A stretch of DNA of 64,000 bases from Tritrichomonas musculus (GCA_039105265.1 JAPFFF010000002.1:8308001-8372000), one strand, 5' to 3'. Shown: positions 10,245-21,305, counted from the stretch's first letter. Notes: generated from the sequence alone by a model not told the origin. A program made the numbers and translations.

Positions 10245-11440
10245 TTAATCAAAAGGCAGCAACGTGAAGAAATACTTGTCCTTTCATCGGGATCTCGATT
10301 AGTCATATTATATACATAATACTCAATTGCAGTTTTATCACCTTCATCAGCAGCCATTTTATAGTACTTTATAATTCATCTTTATTATTTTCTTTTTGGA
10401 AAAGGAAACTTCCATACGCAATCATTCCTTTTGAATATCCTTTATCAGCAGATTTTTTGAGGTATTTTTTAGCTTCGAATTCTTTTGAGTTCCAATTCCT
10501 AATTCGTATATAAGTCCCACTTTGAACATGCAAAAAGCCACATCTTGATCTTCACCATCTGCATCACTATCAGCACCCATTTAGGTATATCTGAATGCTT
10601 CTTCTTTATTCATAGGAACTCCATTGCCATTTTCCAACGTGTTTGCATAATTCAACATTGCTTGAACTTTTCCTTTATCAGCTGCCATTTTGAAGTATTT
10701 ATTTGCTTCATCATTATCGACTTCAATACCTGTTCCTTTTCTAAGACATATCCAAGATCGGCTGCTTTCTTAAACAAACTGCAGGCCATTTTTTTATCAC
10801 AAGGAATTCCATCTCCATTTGAAATCATATTACCAAGATTGAGCATGCAATGTGGTTCATTTTCTTCTACTCCTTTTTAATAATATTTTATTGCTTAATC
10901 TTTGTTAACTGGTATTCCTTTGCCTTTTGCATATGCTAATTCATAATTGTACATAGCTTTGACATTTCCTTTGTCAGCAGCCATTTTGTAATATCGATTT
11001 GCTTCAACTTTATCACAAGGTATTCCATCACCTTTGCTTAACATATGACCATAACGAAACATACATGTTTCATCTCCTAAATCTGCTCCTTTCTGGAAAT
11101 ATTGTGCTGCTTGTGGCTTGTCAAGTGGAAGATATTTCCCTTCAAATGTATAATGGCCTAGTTTGAAAAAAGCAAATGGATAATCTTCATTAGCTGCTCT
11201 TTGGAAGTATTGGATTGTTAATGGTATGCCTTGTTGTAGTCCTTTGCCAGTTTCAAGCATGACTCCGTAGTTGTAAATTGAATTTTTTTAGCCTTGATCT
11301 GAAACCATTTTGAAATATCTTGCAGATTCAGTGATATTTTGGTCAATGCCATCTCCAGTAAATAGCATAACTCCATATGAATTCTGTGATTCAAAATTCT
11401 GAGACAAGAATTTTCATTCAAAATTTGATAGGGAAATAAC
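10245..11440 (-). pseudogene. SEL1/TPR-like repeat protein, broken
   Basis: The minus strand carries at least seven SEL1-like repeats of about 36 residues (for example YGHMLSKGDGIP followed by EANRYYKMAADKG; YFQKGADLG). They run from about 11420 to about 10250. In-frame stops lie after VSDQG (about 11290), VNKD (about 10895) and IKYY (about 10877). Frame shifts follow in the repeat near 10740 and again near 10500 and 10380. SEL1 proteins are protein-protein adaptors, often attached to a kinase in trichomonads; no kinase is attached here. The many independent lesions make this a clear pseudogene. Confidence 0.8.
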
Positions 11441-12460
11441 GATTATCTCTCAATTTTGAATATTGCCAACTTTATCTATAATATCCAAATGATAATATAT
11501 AAAAACCCCTCAACAAAACCGTTTACTATTTTTCACCATGTGGAAAAAAAGAGTTGCATTTCAAAATACAAGTTTTTTGAAGGTTGACTCGTGGTAGCAA
11601 AATATAATTCATACCATATTAAATAATACTAAGTTGTTTATTTTAATTTATTCGAATGTTTAACAATATATATTTCAGATATGAATCATCGAAAATGAAA
11701 CTAAAAAACTCTCTGACAGAACATCATTAATCTTAATATTAAACCTGATTTCATAGAATTTTTCACTTAAAATAAGAATAACAAAAAGATTCATGATCAT
11801 CATATTTTCTAGTTCCATTTGTATCAAATATTTGTAGAATGAAGAAATATATTCTTAACTTTATATTAAATATTTGATATAAATATTTCGTGCTTTATGT
11901 TATAATATGAGATAAAAATCGAATAATGATGGCAAAATCACCCACTTTATACAGATGTTAAATCAACACAATAATTCTTTATAAAATCTTTAATTATGAA
12001 TTTCTAATATATAATTGTTTTCCATAATTAGCAATCTTTATATCAAATTAGAAAAAAAAATCTGAATATATTGCATAATAACTGGAATAAACCACTGAAT
12101 ATAACAATAAATGATATTTTAAAACTAAATAAGCATGAAATTCAAGAAAATATTCAAAAATGATAAATTGTTGAATTATTAAATAATTTTCAAAAAATGG
12201 GGCTAAAAGAAATACTCTATATTTTATGGTTTATCTTATCGAAATATACTTATTTATAACATAATTTTCTGAAAATTCTTCTTCTTCGGCTTAGAAATAA
12301 CAAATAAAACCCGTAAAATTGAATGCAAAATGATCGTTGCTAATTTATTTCCTAAAAAATTTGAATGGTTTACAATATTGAACAGAAGATGCATTTCATA
12401 TAATCAAAATATATATTAAATACATGTTTTATTATATAATCAAAAATTTCATTAAAAACA
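11441..12460. other. AT-rich intergenic DNA
   Basis: About 1 kb without recognisable genes or repeats; it separates the SEL1 relic from the 3' end of the Polo-like kinase gene. Confidence 0.5.
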
Positions 12461-14086
12461 TCAACTTTTTGAAAGTTCAATAAGTAGTTCTTTTGCAGCC
12501 AGCAATTTTTTATGCTCATTGCATCTTTCTGGCATCTTTGACACTTTTTCCAAACTTAATAATTTACATTCATCAGTCATATTTTTGACGATGCACATTT
12601 TCTTGTTATCATTAAAAATAATCAATTTATCATCGTCAATAAAATTGACCTGTGAATTTTTATCATTGAATCTAAAAACAATTGATCCGTCTTTATTCAT
12701 AAAGTACTTAACATGATGAAGAAGATCCGAAGAATCGTAATTTTCATTTTGTAATTCGTTAGAAGACTTTGTTTTCTTCAATTTCTTAGCCATTTTTTTG
12801 ATAAATTTTAACTTTCTATTTAATTTAATTTTCTTAAGTTGGTTTGTTTTGTTAAGATAAGCATCGAGAACAATTAATTTTGGTTGACTGTCATAATTTT
12901 TATAGTATTGAATAAATTTTTCATTTGGATCCATAACCATTCGAGATTTATCTTCGAAACAAACACCTACAATTCCATCAATTAGTAAATAACACAAATT
13001 TTTATCATGGAATAAAAAATTTGATACAAAAAATTTTGGAATTTTGAAATCTTTTGGTAATTTATGATCATTTTTATCTTCATTTTTTAATTGAGTATCT
13101 TCTTCTTTTGGTACGATAAGTTCACGAGGACGTACTGGATCTGGAATGTTTGGTTGTTTTTTGTATTGACCATTTTCATTTTGAATTTGATCATTGGGAA
13201 GAGAAGATTGAATTGATGGTTTTTCAATGGTTGTCAAAAATGGATGTTTCATGAGTTCAGATGCACTTGGTCTCCATTTTGGATCTACTTTAAATATTGT
13301 AGTGATGAAATCTCGGGCATTTAATGATATTGTTACATTTGGAGGGAAATCATAATCACAATTTTTGATATTTTCAAATGTAATTGACTTTTTCTTTCCT
13401 TCAAATGGATGATGACCAGTAAGCATTGTGAATGCTGATACTCCTATTGCCCAGACATCAACTTCATAACTATGACCTTTATTAATATCTTGAAGTAATT
13501 CAGGACTTGTATATGCTGGCGTTCCACATATCGTATATCGCTTTTCATCATCATGATTAAGAATTGTCGATAATCCAAAATCAGCTAATTTAACTTTTCC
13601 ATCAGATCCTATCATGTAATTTGTGAGTTTGAGGTCACGATGGATAATATGATTTTTATGAAGATATTCAACTCCATTTACAACATCTTTTAATATTTTT
13701 TTTGTTTCTTGTTCGGTCAAATATGGTTTTTTACTAGATTTGATGAAATCACGTATTGTTCCTTTTGGACAATATTCAAGAAGGATATAATAATTATGAT
13801 TATCTGAAAACATATAATATGCTTTTACAATATTTGGATGATTAAGATTTGTTTGAATATTAAATTCTCTTTTTAGTTTTTCTAAACGATTTTGATTTTT
13901 GGGTCCATCATACCTTTCTCTGGGTAAAACTTTTATTGCATAATCATCATTTGTTTTCGTATCTGTAACTCGAAATACAATACCGAATGCTCCATGACCA
14001 AGAGGTTCATGTCTAATAAAAGCATCTTCTGTTTCATCATGTTTATAAATTATAGTATTTGATACGCGAACTTGATTTGAACTCAT
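12461..14086 (-). CDS. Polo-like Ser/Thr kinase with polo-box region
   Basis: 541 residues. Kinase domain about 26-290: glycine loop HGAFGIVF at 31-38, lysine K52 in YAIKV, HRDLKLTN at 149-156, DFG at 169-171, and an activation segment TICGTPAYTSPE where PLKs have TLCGTPNYIAPE. The C-terminal third resembles two polo boxes: FFVSNFLFHDKNLCYLLIDG...GVCFEDKSRMV (about 357-390) and VKYFMNKDGSIVFRF...VNFIDDDKLIIF (about 452-490), followed by a basic helix. Polo kinases control centrosome/basal-body duplication, spindle and cytokinesis by docking phosphorylated partners through the polo boxes. All catalytic residues are present. The start is an ATG with TCAATT about 14 nt upstream. Its closest PLK subtype cannot be decided by eye. 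Confidence 0.85.
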   Translation of the reverse strand: MSSNQVRVSNTIIYKHDETEDAFIRHEPLGHGAFGIVFRVTDTKTNDDYAIKVLPRERYDGPKNQNRLEKLKREFNIQTNLNHPNIVKAYYMFSDNHNYYILLEYCPKGTIRDFIKSSKKPYLTEQETKKILKDVVNGVEYLHKNHIIHRDLKLTNYMIGSDGKVKLADFGLSTILNHDDEKRYTICGTPAYTSPELLQDINKGHSYEVDVWAIGVSAFTMLTGHHPFEGKKKSITFENIKNCDYDFPPNVTISLNARDFITTIFKVDPKWRPSASELMKHPFLTTIEKPSIQSSLPNDQIQNENGQYKKQPNIPDPVRPRELIVPKEEDTQLKNEDKNDHKLPKDFKIPKFFVSNFLFHDKNLCYLLIDGIVGVCFEDKSRMVMDPNEKFIQYYKNYDSQPKLIVLDAYLNKTNQLKKIKLNRKLKFIKKMAKKLKKTKSSNELQNENYDSSDLLHHVKYFMNKDGSIVFRFNDKNSQVNFIDDDKLIIFNDNKKMCIVKNMTDECKLLSLEKVSKMPERCNEHKKLLAAKELLIELSKS

Positions 14087-14534
14087 AAAAATTAAATTGA
14101 ACTCATGAGTTTGCTCATTCTAAAAAAAATTTTATTTTGAAAAGAAATCTCAGATATTGTCTTTGAAATTGAATAATATTTGAAATACATTGAAATATTG
14201 TTTATTTTATTTCGGAAATAGTAATTCAAAAAGTTATATCTCTTCAGATTATTGCTTATAAAAATACGGTTTTACTCAAAATTGAATTCATCTCGAAATC
14301 TTCATTCAATTTTTTTAAAAAAACAAATGCTTCATGATTTCGTTTTATAACTATCAGAAAAAAGAAATTTTGCACTGCATACCAATAATTGACAACTTTA
14401 TCTTTCATTAAATGTAACAAATGAAAATGCACTAAAATTCGAAAATTTGAGTCTTACAATTTCTTCCATAGAAACAAATGTGGTAGTCATCAACGCTTAA
14501 AGTTCCATAATATTCATATTATACTTGACTACAG

Positions 14535-14740
14535 CTTCAAAGACGGTTTCCAGGAGAATATCCTCCCCCCTGCCTCATCCCCTTCCCAGTCCCCGAAGGG
14601 AGCCAGGTGTACGACGATCATCAGGTCGAATGTTAAGGGCGGCCATGAGCATCTAAATGCAAGCAATCTTCCCCTCGCTGCGCTCGGCTCAGATTGCTTG
14701 AGTCACTGCGTAGCAATGGCTAAGAAAAGCACATCAAAAT
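14535..14740. other. GC-rich island of unknown origin with hairpin
   Basis: About 200 bp of markedly GC-rich sequence in an AT-rich genome. It contains C-runs (CCTCCCCCCTGCC), the compensatory pair CCCCGAAGGG, and a 10-bp inverted repeat CAAGCAATCT / AGATTGCTTG (about 14660-14700) around a 21-nt GC-rich loop. No long frame exists on either strand and no tRNA, 5S or other RNA motif is recognised. It could be a structured non-coding RNA gene, a fragment of foreign (bacterial-like) DNA, or an assembly artefact. It lies between the Polo-kinase promoter and a broken gene. Confidence 0.4.
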
Positions 14741-14860
14741 TACATATCTCATTTAATTTACTTAAAACTACAAAATTTATTAATAAACATCATTTTATTC
14801 ATACTTTTTAACTATTTTTTTCTATACGTGTGCCAAAGCCAAGTATGAATAAGGTAATAT

Positions 14861-15563
14861 TTAAGGCATTACATTTTCTAGTAATAGATTCATTTTTGGC
14901 TGATCACTTTTTTGATCGAAAAAGCGTTCAACTTCATTAGCAAATAAATCATATGCACAAGTTAAACAAAAATTTGAAATTCTGACAGAACTATTTTGTT
15001 GATATAATGGCATTGGGTATTTAGATATCATTGCTTCTTCTTCACTTAATAAAAGATAATCATATATAAATTCTTCTTCATTGCTTATATTATTTCTTAC
15101 TTTTAACATGAGATCTTCATCACAATTAATATAAATAAAACCTGATGATTTATCTAATATCCATTGTAATTCATCGCAGTTTTTAAAAGAAGAAGCATTA
15201 ATTCGATTAATTGCAATTTCTATTTTTGATAAATTAGTTTTTTTTTTGGAATTGAGATTTTCTTGTATGGGATCTTTAATTTATTAAAAAGTTTTTGTGC
15301 TTTTTCTATTTCATTTAAGCTACCATAATAGTTATTATATTTTTTATGGAAAATTAATCCATGAAATTCTATCCAATCATCAATCGCTTCTATTATTGCA
15401 GGAAGGTTTTCCAAAATAGGATAAACAATATTTGATGGTATTTTTAATAATGAAAAATCATGATCGCAAAATGCTATCTTAACTTCACCTGCAAATGGAA
15501 TGGCAAATTGGCATGAATAAAGAGTAATTAGAATAAAGCCTTGATTTATAAGATTTTTTTCAT
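14861..15563 (-). pseudogene. unrecognised protein, 5' truncated and frameshifted
   Basis: The minus-strand coding-like sequence starts without an ATG at about 15563, reads ...PFAGEVKIAFCDHDFSLLKIP...LENLPAIIEAIDDWIEFHGL..., loses frame at a T10 (A10 in the coding sense) homopolymer at 15238-15247, and continues in the next frame ...NCDELQWILDKSSG...EEEFIYDYLLLSEEE...FCLTCAYDLFANEVE... to the stop at 14861. Together this gives about 230 residues. I recognise no family. The 5' end coincides with the start of an opposite-strand BspA relic, so the gene was cut by that junction. The homopolymer shift could be a sequencing error, in which case only the 5' truncation stands. Confidence 0.4.
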
Positions 15564-16854
15564 ATGCATTTTCATCTTCAAATATTGAAGGAATTTATAT
15601 TTCATCAAACGTTTCAACAATATATGAAGGTGCATTTTCCGATTGCAACAATCTGAAGAAAGTTGAAATTCCAACAAATTCTAATTTACAAACAATCGAA
15701 TCACATGCATTTTCATTTTCAAATATTAAAGGAATTTTTATTCCATCAAAAGTTTCAACAATATGTGAATTTGCATTTTACGATTGCCAAAATCTTCAAA
15801 TAATTCTGATCTCAAAATAATTGGAGAATATGCTTTTCTAAATACTCCAATTGAATTCATGAATTCTGATAATTTTATAATTGGAAAAACCGATTCAAAT
15901 GGTGAATATGATGAACTTGTTTTAGTATTAGATAATTTTATCGATGATTTAACTATTCCTCAATTTATCAAAATGATTGTTGATTTTTGTTTTTATAAAT
16001 TTCGAATTGAAAGTATAACAATTCCTCAGCATGTAACAAAAATTGGCCAGTAATTATTTTCTTCATGTCCTGAATTGAAACAAGTTGTTTGTGTTGAAAA
16101 TTCAGAACTTCAAATAATTGGAAGTCATGCATTTAGCGAGTCAAAAATAGAAACTATCGTTATTCCTCCTCATGTTACAGAAATACAAAGTTTTGTATTT
16201 TCAGATTTCGAGCAATTAAAGCAAATACCATTTATGGATAATTCAGAGCTACAAATAATTCATATGGGTGCTTTTCAAAACACAAAAATCCGAAATACTA
16301 AAATACCACAACATGTAAAAAAAATATGTCAAGATGCTTTTCAACATAGCTATCTTGATATATTTGATTTTCCTGAAAATTCAGAACTTGAAACAATTCA
16401 AGATTTTGGAAGCACTTTTATTAAATACATTGCTATTCCATCTTCCGTTACAAAAAAAGGTGAAAATGCTTTTGATAAATCTTATGATCTTGGTTTATTA
16501 TTCATAGATGACAATCTAGATTGGAAATCACTTAAAATAGAAAATTGCAAAGAAATGATAAAAAACATAAAGTATTTTCAAAGTTATAAATGCCTCTCAT
16601 TTGAATTCAACGAAGATGATAAAACAGCTAAAATTACAGGACTCAAAACAAATAAAAAGAGTGATTTCATTTTCATTCCTCGAACTATCACCAATAATGA
16701 GCATGAGTACATTATTACTGAGATTTCTGAAGGATCTTTTGAAGGATCAAAATCTCTGAATACTGTTTTTATAGCACCTGAATCAGAGGTGAAAATTATT
16801 GTCCATTACCAAAAAAAAATTTCCGCTCTTTTTGTCCTTTATAAAATTAACTGA
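15563..16854 (+). pseudogene. BspA-like LRR gene, broken
   Basis: Plus-strand TpLRR repeats in two frames: AFSFSNIKGIFIPSKVSTI... (about 15563-15830, ending at TAA), then the next frame from about 15800 (IIGEYAFLNTPIEF...FIIGKTDSNGEYDELVLVLD...). That frame is stopped by TAA 16051-16053 between KIGQ and LFSSCPELKQV and continues unbroken to 16854. So there is one frameshift and one nonsense change. No in-frame ATG starts the array. The family insert (FIIGKT...YDELVL) is present. The C-terminal 90 residues (KCLSFEFNEDDKTAKITGL...SDFIFIPRTI) look like the beginning of a further LRR block, so the 3' end may also be rearranged. Confidence 0.7.
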
Positions 16855-17316
16855 ATGAATTGAATCATTTTCATTTTTTTTTTTTTTTATCTTTTTATAA
16901 GAATATAAAGATTACCAAATTAAGTTAAAAAGAATATTTTTTTTATTTCATAATTCATTTTTTTTTCTAGGCATATTGTCACTAGAAAGTCTTCATAGCA
17001 AATTACCAAGTCAAACCAATCTTACAGTTTTTTTATAACAAATAGTTTTTTTTTAACTTTTTTTCTTTCTCTTTTTTTGGTCTAATATTAGGATAGTATA
17101 AAGTGACAAAGTTTTTAAAGGACTCTAAGAAATCTCAATACAAATCACAATAATAAAAATGCTTATGGGTCAGTTCCATCAACTATTTCAACATGGAAAA
17201 AAAAATTTAAAGTGAGATAAAAAGTATTTTTTTATAATTAATTTGATATATAGAAATATGTTGATGATCAGACTGTAATGTTATTCAATTATTTAATTAA
17301 TATGTAACTTTTGTTG
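16855..17316. other. AT-rich intergenic DNA
   Basis: Poly-T-rich spacer (runs of 8-14 T). No gene or repeat family is recognised. Confidence 0.5.
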
Positions 17317-19209
17317 CTATATCCGCTTGTTTGGCGTGTTTGGTGGTGGGCATCCAATGAATACAATGCTGTTAGCCAATCCAGCAATGCAAAAAGTGGC
17401 ACCACTTGTGATTGTCGTCTTTGTTGGTGAGTAAACTATTTCAAAGCATGGGCCGCGGTCGAGTAAGAGTTGGCCACTGGTGTTGGACCCGCATGAGAGG
17501 ATTTTACCCTCTTGTGTCTCGAAAAGTGAATGATTGTTGCCTGCGTAAGCTGCCCTAATTTGTTGTCCTCCAAGTGACAAAATTAATGTGAAAGATGAAA
17601 CTGACTCTGTTCTTTCGCCAAGACCGAGTTGGCCGTTCTTGTTTGATCCAAGAGCATAGACTCGGCCTTCCTTACTGACTGCCAGGCAGTGGTCCTCTGT
17701 GCCCGACAGGCTGACAATTTCTTTGCCAGCCAGTTCTTCAACTGCTGAAAATTCGAGAACGTTATTCTTGTCATCAATTGTTGACTGGAAAACTCGACCG
17801 TTTGAGCTAAGAACAACGACCTGTTTTTTTATGCAGGCTACAAACGATGCCTTTTCCCCAGATGGAAGAGAAACAGCAGCGATTCGTGAAGATGGTGAAT
17901 TCTTGACTGCCTGGTGGTTAATGAAGATAACTTCACCTTTTATACTGATCGCTGATGAATGTGAACGACCGCCAAAAAGTGCCACTGGTTCTTCATCGCC
18001 GATGTCAAGGAAAACTGGATTGCCACCATTTATATCACTATCGCAGAGGACGAGCTGCATGCCATTTCCGCTGCTTTTCTTGAGCATGTAAAGAGTGCTT
18101 GAATAACAGCAAACAGCCGAAACAGGAGTCAGCTTGTTGCCGTCTCCGTCTGTAATCGAAAACTCTGTGAATTGCTCATTTTTTATTTTCTGAAGAGAGG
18201 CACTGATTCGGCCATCGCTATTTTCTCCAATTCCCAGCAGTGAACCATCACTCGTGACCATCACTGATTGGTTGCGGTAAACCGAATAAGACAAAAGAGA
18301 TGAAAAGTCAATAGAAGACTTCTGAGGAGGGTGAATTGACGGTTCATTATAGACGTTCTTGTTGTTCGAATTCTTGTCTAATTGATTGAATCTGTTATAT
18401 CCGCCAACTAAGACTGTTTGTGTGATTTGTTTATGCTTTGTTTGGTATCGTTCTCCATGAAATTCTTTCATATTTTTGAGACGGTTTGAAATTGATGCCC
18501 ACATATTAAATGTGAGGTCGCAGAAGTCAATCGTGTCAACAAATTCTCTCATCGTTTCTTCTTCAACATTACTAAATAAAACAAAATCGTAGAGTCGCGC
18601 GATTGATTTATCAGTCGATTTTGAGTACATTTCGTTGATAAAGCTCAAAAGTTGGTCTTCATCTTGAAGACGAAGATTTGTGTTAAAAATGATGCGCTCA
18701 AGTGTTTCAATGTTGAGTTTTTGAAGCTCCTCTGAATTATTTTCACAAAGGATGAAAAAATGTGATGTGATGAATTCAATTTCATCATTGATTCGGGTTT
18801 TATATAATTTTGGATTCTTTTGGTGCTGTTGAAGTAATGTAATGACGTTATCTTCGGTGATTTCTCTGTCAGGTTCTAAATTGATGATTTCAATCGCTTC
18901 ATTTCCGAGGATTTCAATGACTTCACTGAAAAAGTCGATTTCCGAATCTGGAATTGAAAATTTTGTAAAGTTAGAGAGCTGGAGGATGTATGAAAAATGG
19001 CCTTTAGTCTTCGTTGTGATAGTAAATTCACTCAAAGTTGGATCTGATTGATGGTATGCACTAATCTTTGGCGATAAAAGATCTGAAATTATTCGACTTG
19101 TCTTGAATTCTTCACCGTTGACGATGAATGAAAAGTCGTTATCGTATATTTGTAATGGAACATGTAAAACGCTAGCTGTGTTAAGTTGAACTTGTGATTC
19201 TTCCTTCAT
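17317..19209 (-). CDS. BTB/BACK-like plus RCC1-repeat protein
   Basis: The first ATG gives 630 residues; an upstream extension begins only at a TTG and is not used. Residues about 10-110 form a BTB-like domain (FIVNGEEFKTSRIISDLLSPKI...), followed by a BACK-like helical region to about 235. The C-terminal half has RCC1/beta-propeller repeats with the G-x-N-x-x-G-Q-L signature: YNRFNQL (about 277), GIGENSDGRI (about 335), ALGSNKNGQLGLG (about 533), SCGSNTSGQLL (about 588). Such proteins are usually adaptors or cullin-type substrate receptors; a role in nucleotide exchange is not supported by anything visible. GC content is clearly higher than in neighbouring genes. The BACK-like part is also found as a relic at 7.1-7.5 kb. 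Confidence 0.75.
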   Translation of the reverse strand: MKEESQVQLNTASVLHVPLQIYDNDFSFIVNGEEFKTSRIISDLLSPKISAYHQSDPTLSEFTITTKTKGHFSYILQLSNFTKFSIPDSEIDFFSEVIEILGNEAIEIINLEPDREITEDNVITLLQQHQKNPKLYKTRINDEIEFITSHFFILCENNSEELQKLNIETLERIIFNTNLRLQDEDQLLSFINEMYSKSTDKSIARLYDFVLFSNVEEETMREFVDTIDFCDLTFNMWASISNRLKNMKEFHGERYQTKHKQITQTVLVGGYNRFNQLDKNSNNKNVYNEPSIHPPQKSSIDFSSLLSYSVYRNQSVMVTSDGSLLGIGENSDGRISASLQKIKNEQFTEFSITDGDGNKLTPVSAVCCYSSTLYMLKKSSGNGMQLVLCDSDINGGNPVFLDIGDEEPVALFGGRSHSSAISIKGEVIFINHQAVKNSPSSRIAAVSLPSGEKASFVACIKKQVVVLSSNGRVFQSTIDDKNNVLEFSAVEELAGKEIVSLSGTEDHCLAVSKEGRVYALGSNKNGQLGLGERTESVSSFTLILSLGGQQIRAAYAGNNHSLFETQEGKILSCGSNTSGQLLLDRGPCFEIVYSPTKTTITSGATFCIAGLANSIVFIGCPPPNTPNKRI

Positions 19210-19730
19210 ATCTTTTTTTAAAAATACTCTGAAATTTTTGTAAGATTTACATGTTTTTTTTTTTCTCAAAAAGTTTTATTAAAATTTTAAAAATTTAATC
19301 ATTTAGTTTCTTGAAATCTACAGGTCAAAATTATATTAAAAACCGATTAATTTTATATTATGCTAGAAAAAATATTGATATTACATATTGAATACAGAGT
19401 TTGAGTGATTATATTTCTTATTTCATTATCACATATTCTATAAGTTTGCTCTTTTCCTTTTTCAATAATGAAACAGATAGCATATAATGATTGAAGAGGT
19501 TATTTACAATTAAAATGAAAGTTGAAAGATCAAAATGATAACCAAAGAAATAAATCAAAAAAAAGCGTGCTTTTATTTAAGTTATGGTGTCTGGTGAAAG
19601 TTGTGATACATTCTTGAACAAATGGAAGTCAATCGATTTCTAATTGCATATTTTACTTTATACTCAAAATGCATATTTTACCTAAATAAATTTTCATAAT
19701 AAAAAGCATAATATATTTGAGTTTATATTA

Positions 19731-19880
19731 ACTTGTTTTAGTAATGATTGAGCATAAAAAAGGTTGTAATTGTAATTATCTAATTATCAAGTTGGTTCTT
19801 ATTTCTCAAAATAAATTTGGTCATAATTTTATCTGCTATTCAATTCAAATTGCATAAATAAAGAACCATCAAGCATTCCT
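19731..19880. repeat. direct repeat copy 1 (about 150 bp)
   Basis: Shares long blocks with 21131-21305: a TTGTTTTAGTAA word, a TTGTAATTGTA word, AAGTTGGTTCTTATTTCTCA followed by AAATAAATTTGGT, then AAATTGC(TT)ATAAATAAAG and ATCAAGCAT. Copies are in the same orientation, about 1.4 kb apart, and diverge by small indels. Confidence 0.75.
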
Positions 19881-20704
19881 TAAAATTAATCAAATTTAAG
19901 GGAGGACTATAATTTTGGAGTCTATTAATTCAAATATTCTTAAATTTTTTTTCTTATACAATGAGTCTTATTTAGAATAAATAGTTTCAATATGTAGGTG
20001 TACTATCCAATAATAACCTAATTTTTTTTAAATATTGAATGAATTATGAGTAATTGCATAATCTTGCTTTTTCTTTGAAGATATTGTTCGCTTGCTCATA
20101 AAGCAGGGTAAACTTAACTTGAGAATAGGTGAATTATACGAAGATTATGGGATTACTGATAAGGCGAAGAAAGCGTTACAAAGATTTAAAATTTGCATTT
20201 AAAGTTTATTGTCAAGAACATAATTTTAATGTTGCCGAACAAGAAATTTAATCAAATTTGAGGGATAAAAAAATTACGTATCATTTTTGATTGGGCAGCG
20301 ACCAATGTCCCTACTTTAACTGTCACTTTTATCGGTAATACTATAGATAAACTTGTAAAAACAACGAGAGATGTGAATTTTATGATAAATTACGCATAAA
20401 ATGTTTTTAAAGTTCTAGTATACCAAAATACTTATAAGACAAATTCAAAAAAAACTGGAAATTCAGATAATAATTAGAATATTATTTTTAATTAAAAAAA
20501 AAAAAAACTAAAAAAATTAGTCGAAATGTTAACGTTAACATTATACAAAAGATATTTATTTAAATTAAAGCAAATTATTTTTCATTATTAGTTAATAATA
20601 TTCTGAGTAATTTCTTTTATCTGCATTTATAAAAATATTTTTAAGTAAAATGAAGTTCTTATAAATAGTTTTGTCTGATGTTTTTATGAAGAATGCATCT
20701 TTTT

Positions 20705-21070
20705 ATGGGCACAATGGATCTGAAAAAAATGAGTTCAGGCAAAGATGAGAACAATCAGACGACAGATCAATTTGGAACAGGATTTGGTGTCACTTTTGTG
20801 TTATCATAAATAATTTATATAAAAGGAGACATTTATGATGAAGAAAAGAATAGTGCAAAAGGATTTTCTATTGCTTTATGCCGCGAAGGAAAAACTAAAA
20901 AGGAGCTTTTTAAAAGCACATTAGCAACAAGAGATGGCATAAATAAAAACTTAACGCCAATTAATTCAACCAAATTTAGATATTCAATTCAATCAAAAAA
21001 GAGCAGAAAATATGTAGAACATGGTATAGATCATTATAAAAAGCATATTATAAATGTTTTAATTAATTGA
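20705..21070 (+). pseudogene. unrecognised ORF with one in-frame stop
   Basis: From ATG 20714 (or 20705) to TGA at 21070 the frame encodes about 119 codons with a single TAA at 20807-20809: MDLKKMSSGKDENNQTTDQFG..., then IKGDIYDEEKNSAKGFSIALCREGKTKKELFKSTL.... Composition and length of the open part suggest former coding sequence. I do not recognise the family. It lies between the direct repeats at 19.7 and 21.1 kb, so it may be cargo of a duplicated or mobile segment. Confidence 0.3.
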
Positions 21071-21130
21071 ATCCTGATGATTTTGCCTTTTGAGTTTTAA
21101 CATATCCTTTCGTTTCAAAAATATCTCGAA

Positions 21131-21305
21131 TTTGTTTTAGTAAGGATTGAGAATAAAAAATGTTGTAATTGTAGTTTTCTAATTGATAAGTTGGTTCTTA
21201 TTTCTCAAAATAAATTTGGTTTCATCATTTTATTGTAAAGTTTTTTTATTCTCCAGTTTTTTATCTATATTCAAATTGCTTATAAATAAAGACCTATCAA
21301 GCATA
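21131..21305. repeat. direct repeat copy 2 (about 170 bp)
   Basis: Same-strand copy of 19731-19880 with an extra T-rich insertion near 21240. It ends about 150 bp before the histidine phosphatase ATG, so the repeat may be a duplicated 5' flank. Confidence 0.75.

Noticed and set aside
14570-14740. 5S rRNA, tRNA or plasmid-origin identity for the GC-rich island
   Set aside because: Short words are suggestive (GTTAAG, CTCGCTGCGCTCGG) but conserved 5S internal elements, tRNA boxes and longer matches are missing.
19210-19269. 20-residue N-terminal extension of the RCC1 protein
   Set aside because: It begins at TTG with no ATG; the first ATG at 19209 directly precedes the conserved domain.
20060-20260. 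Possible coding relic (GELYEDYGITDKAKKALQRF)
   Set aside because: Only about 35 codons are open, no homology recognised and frames break on both sides.
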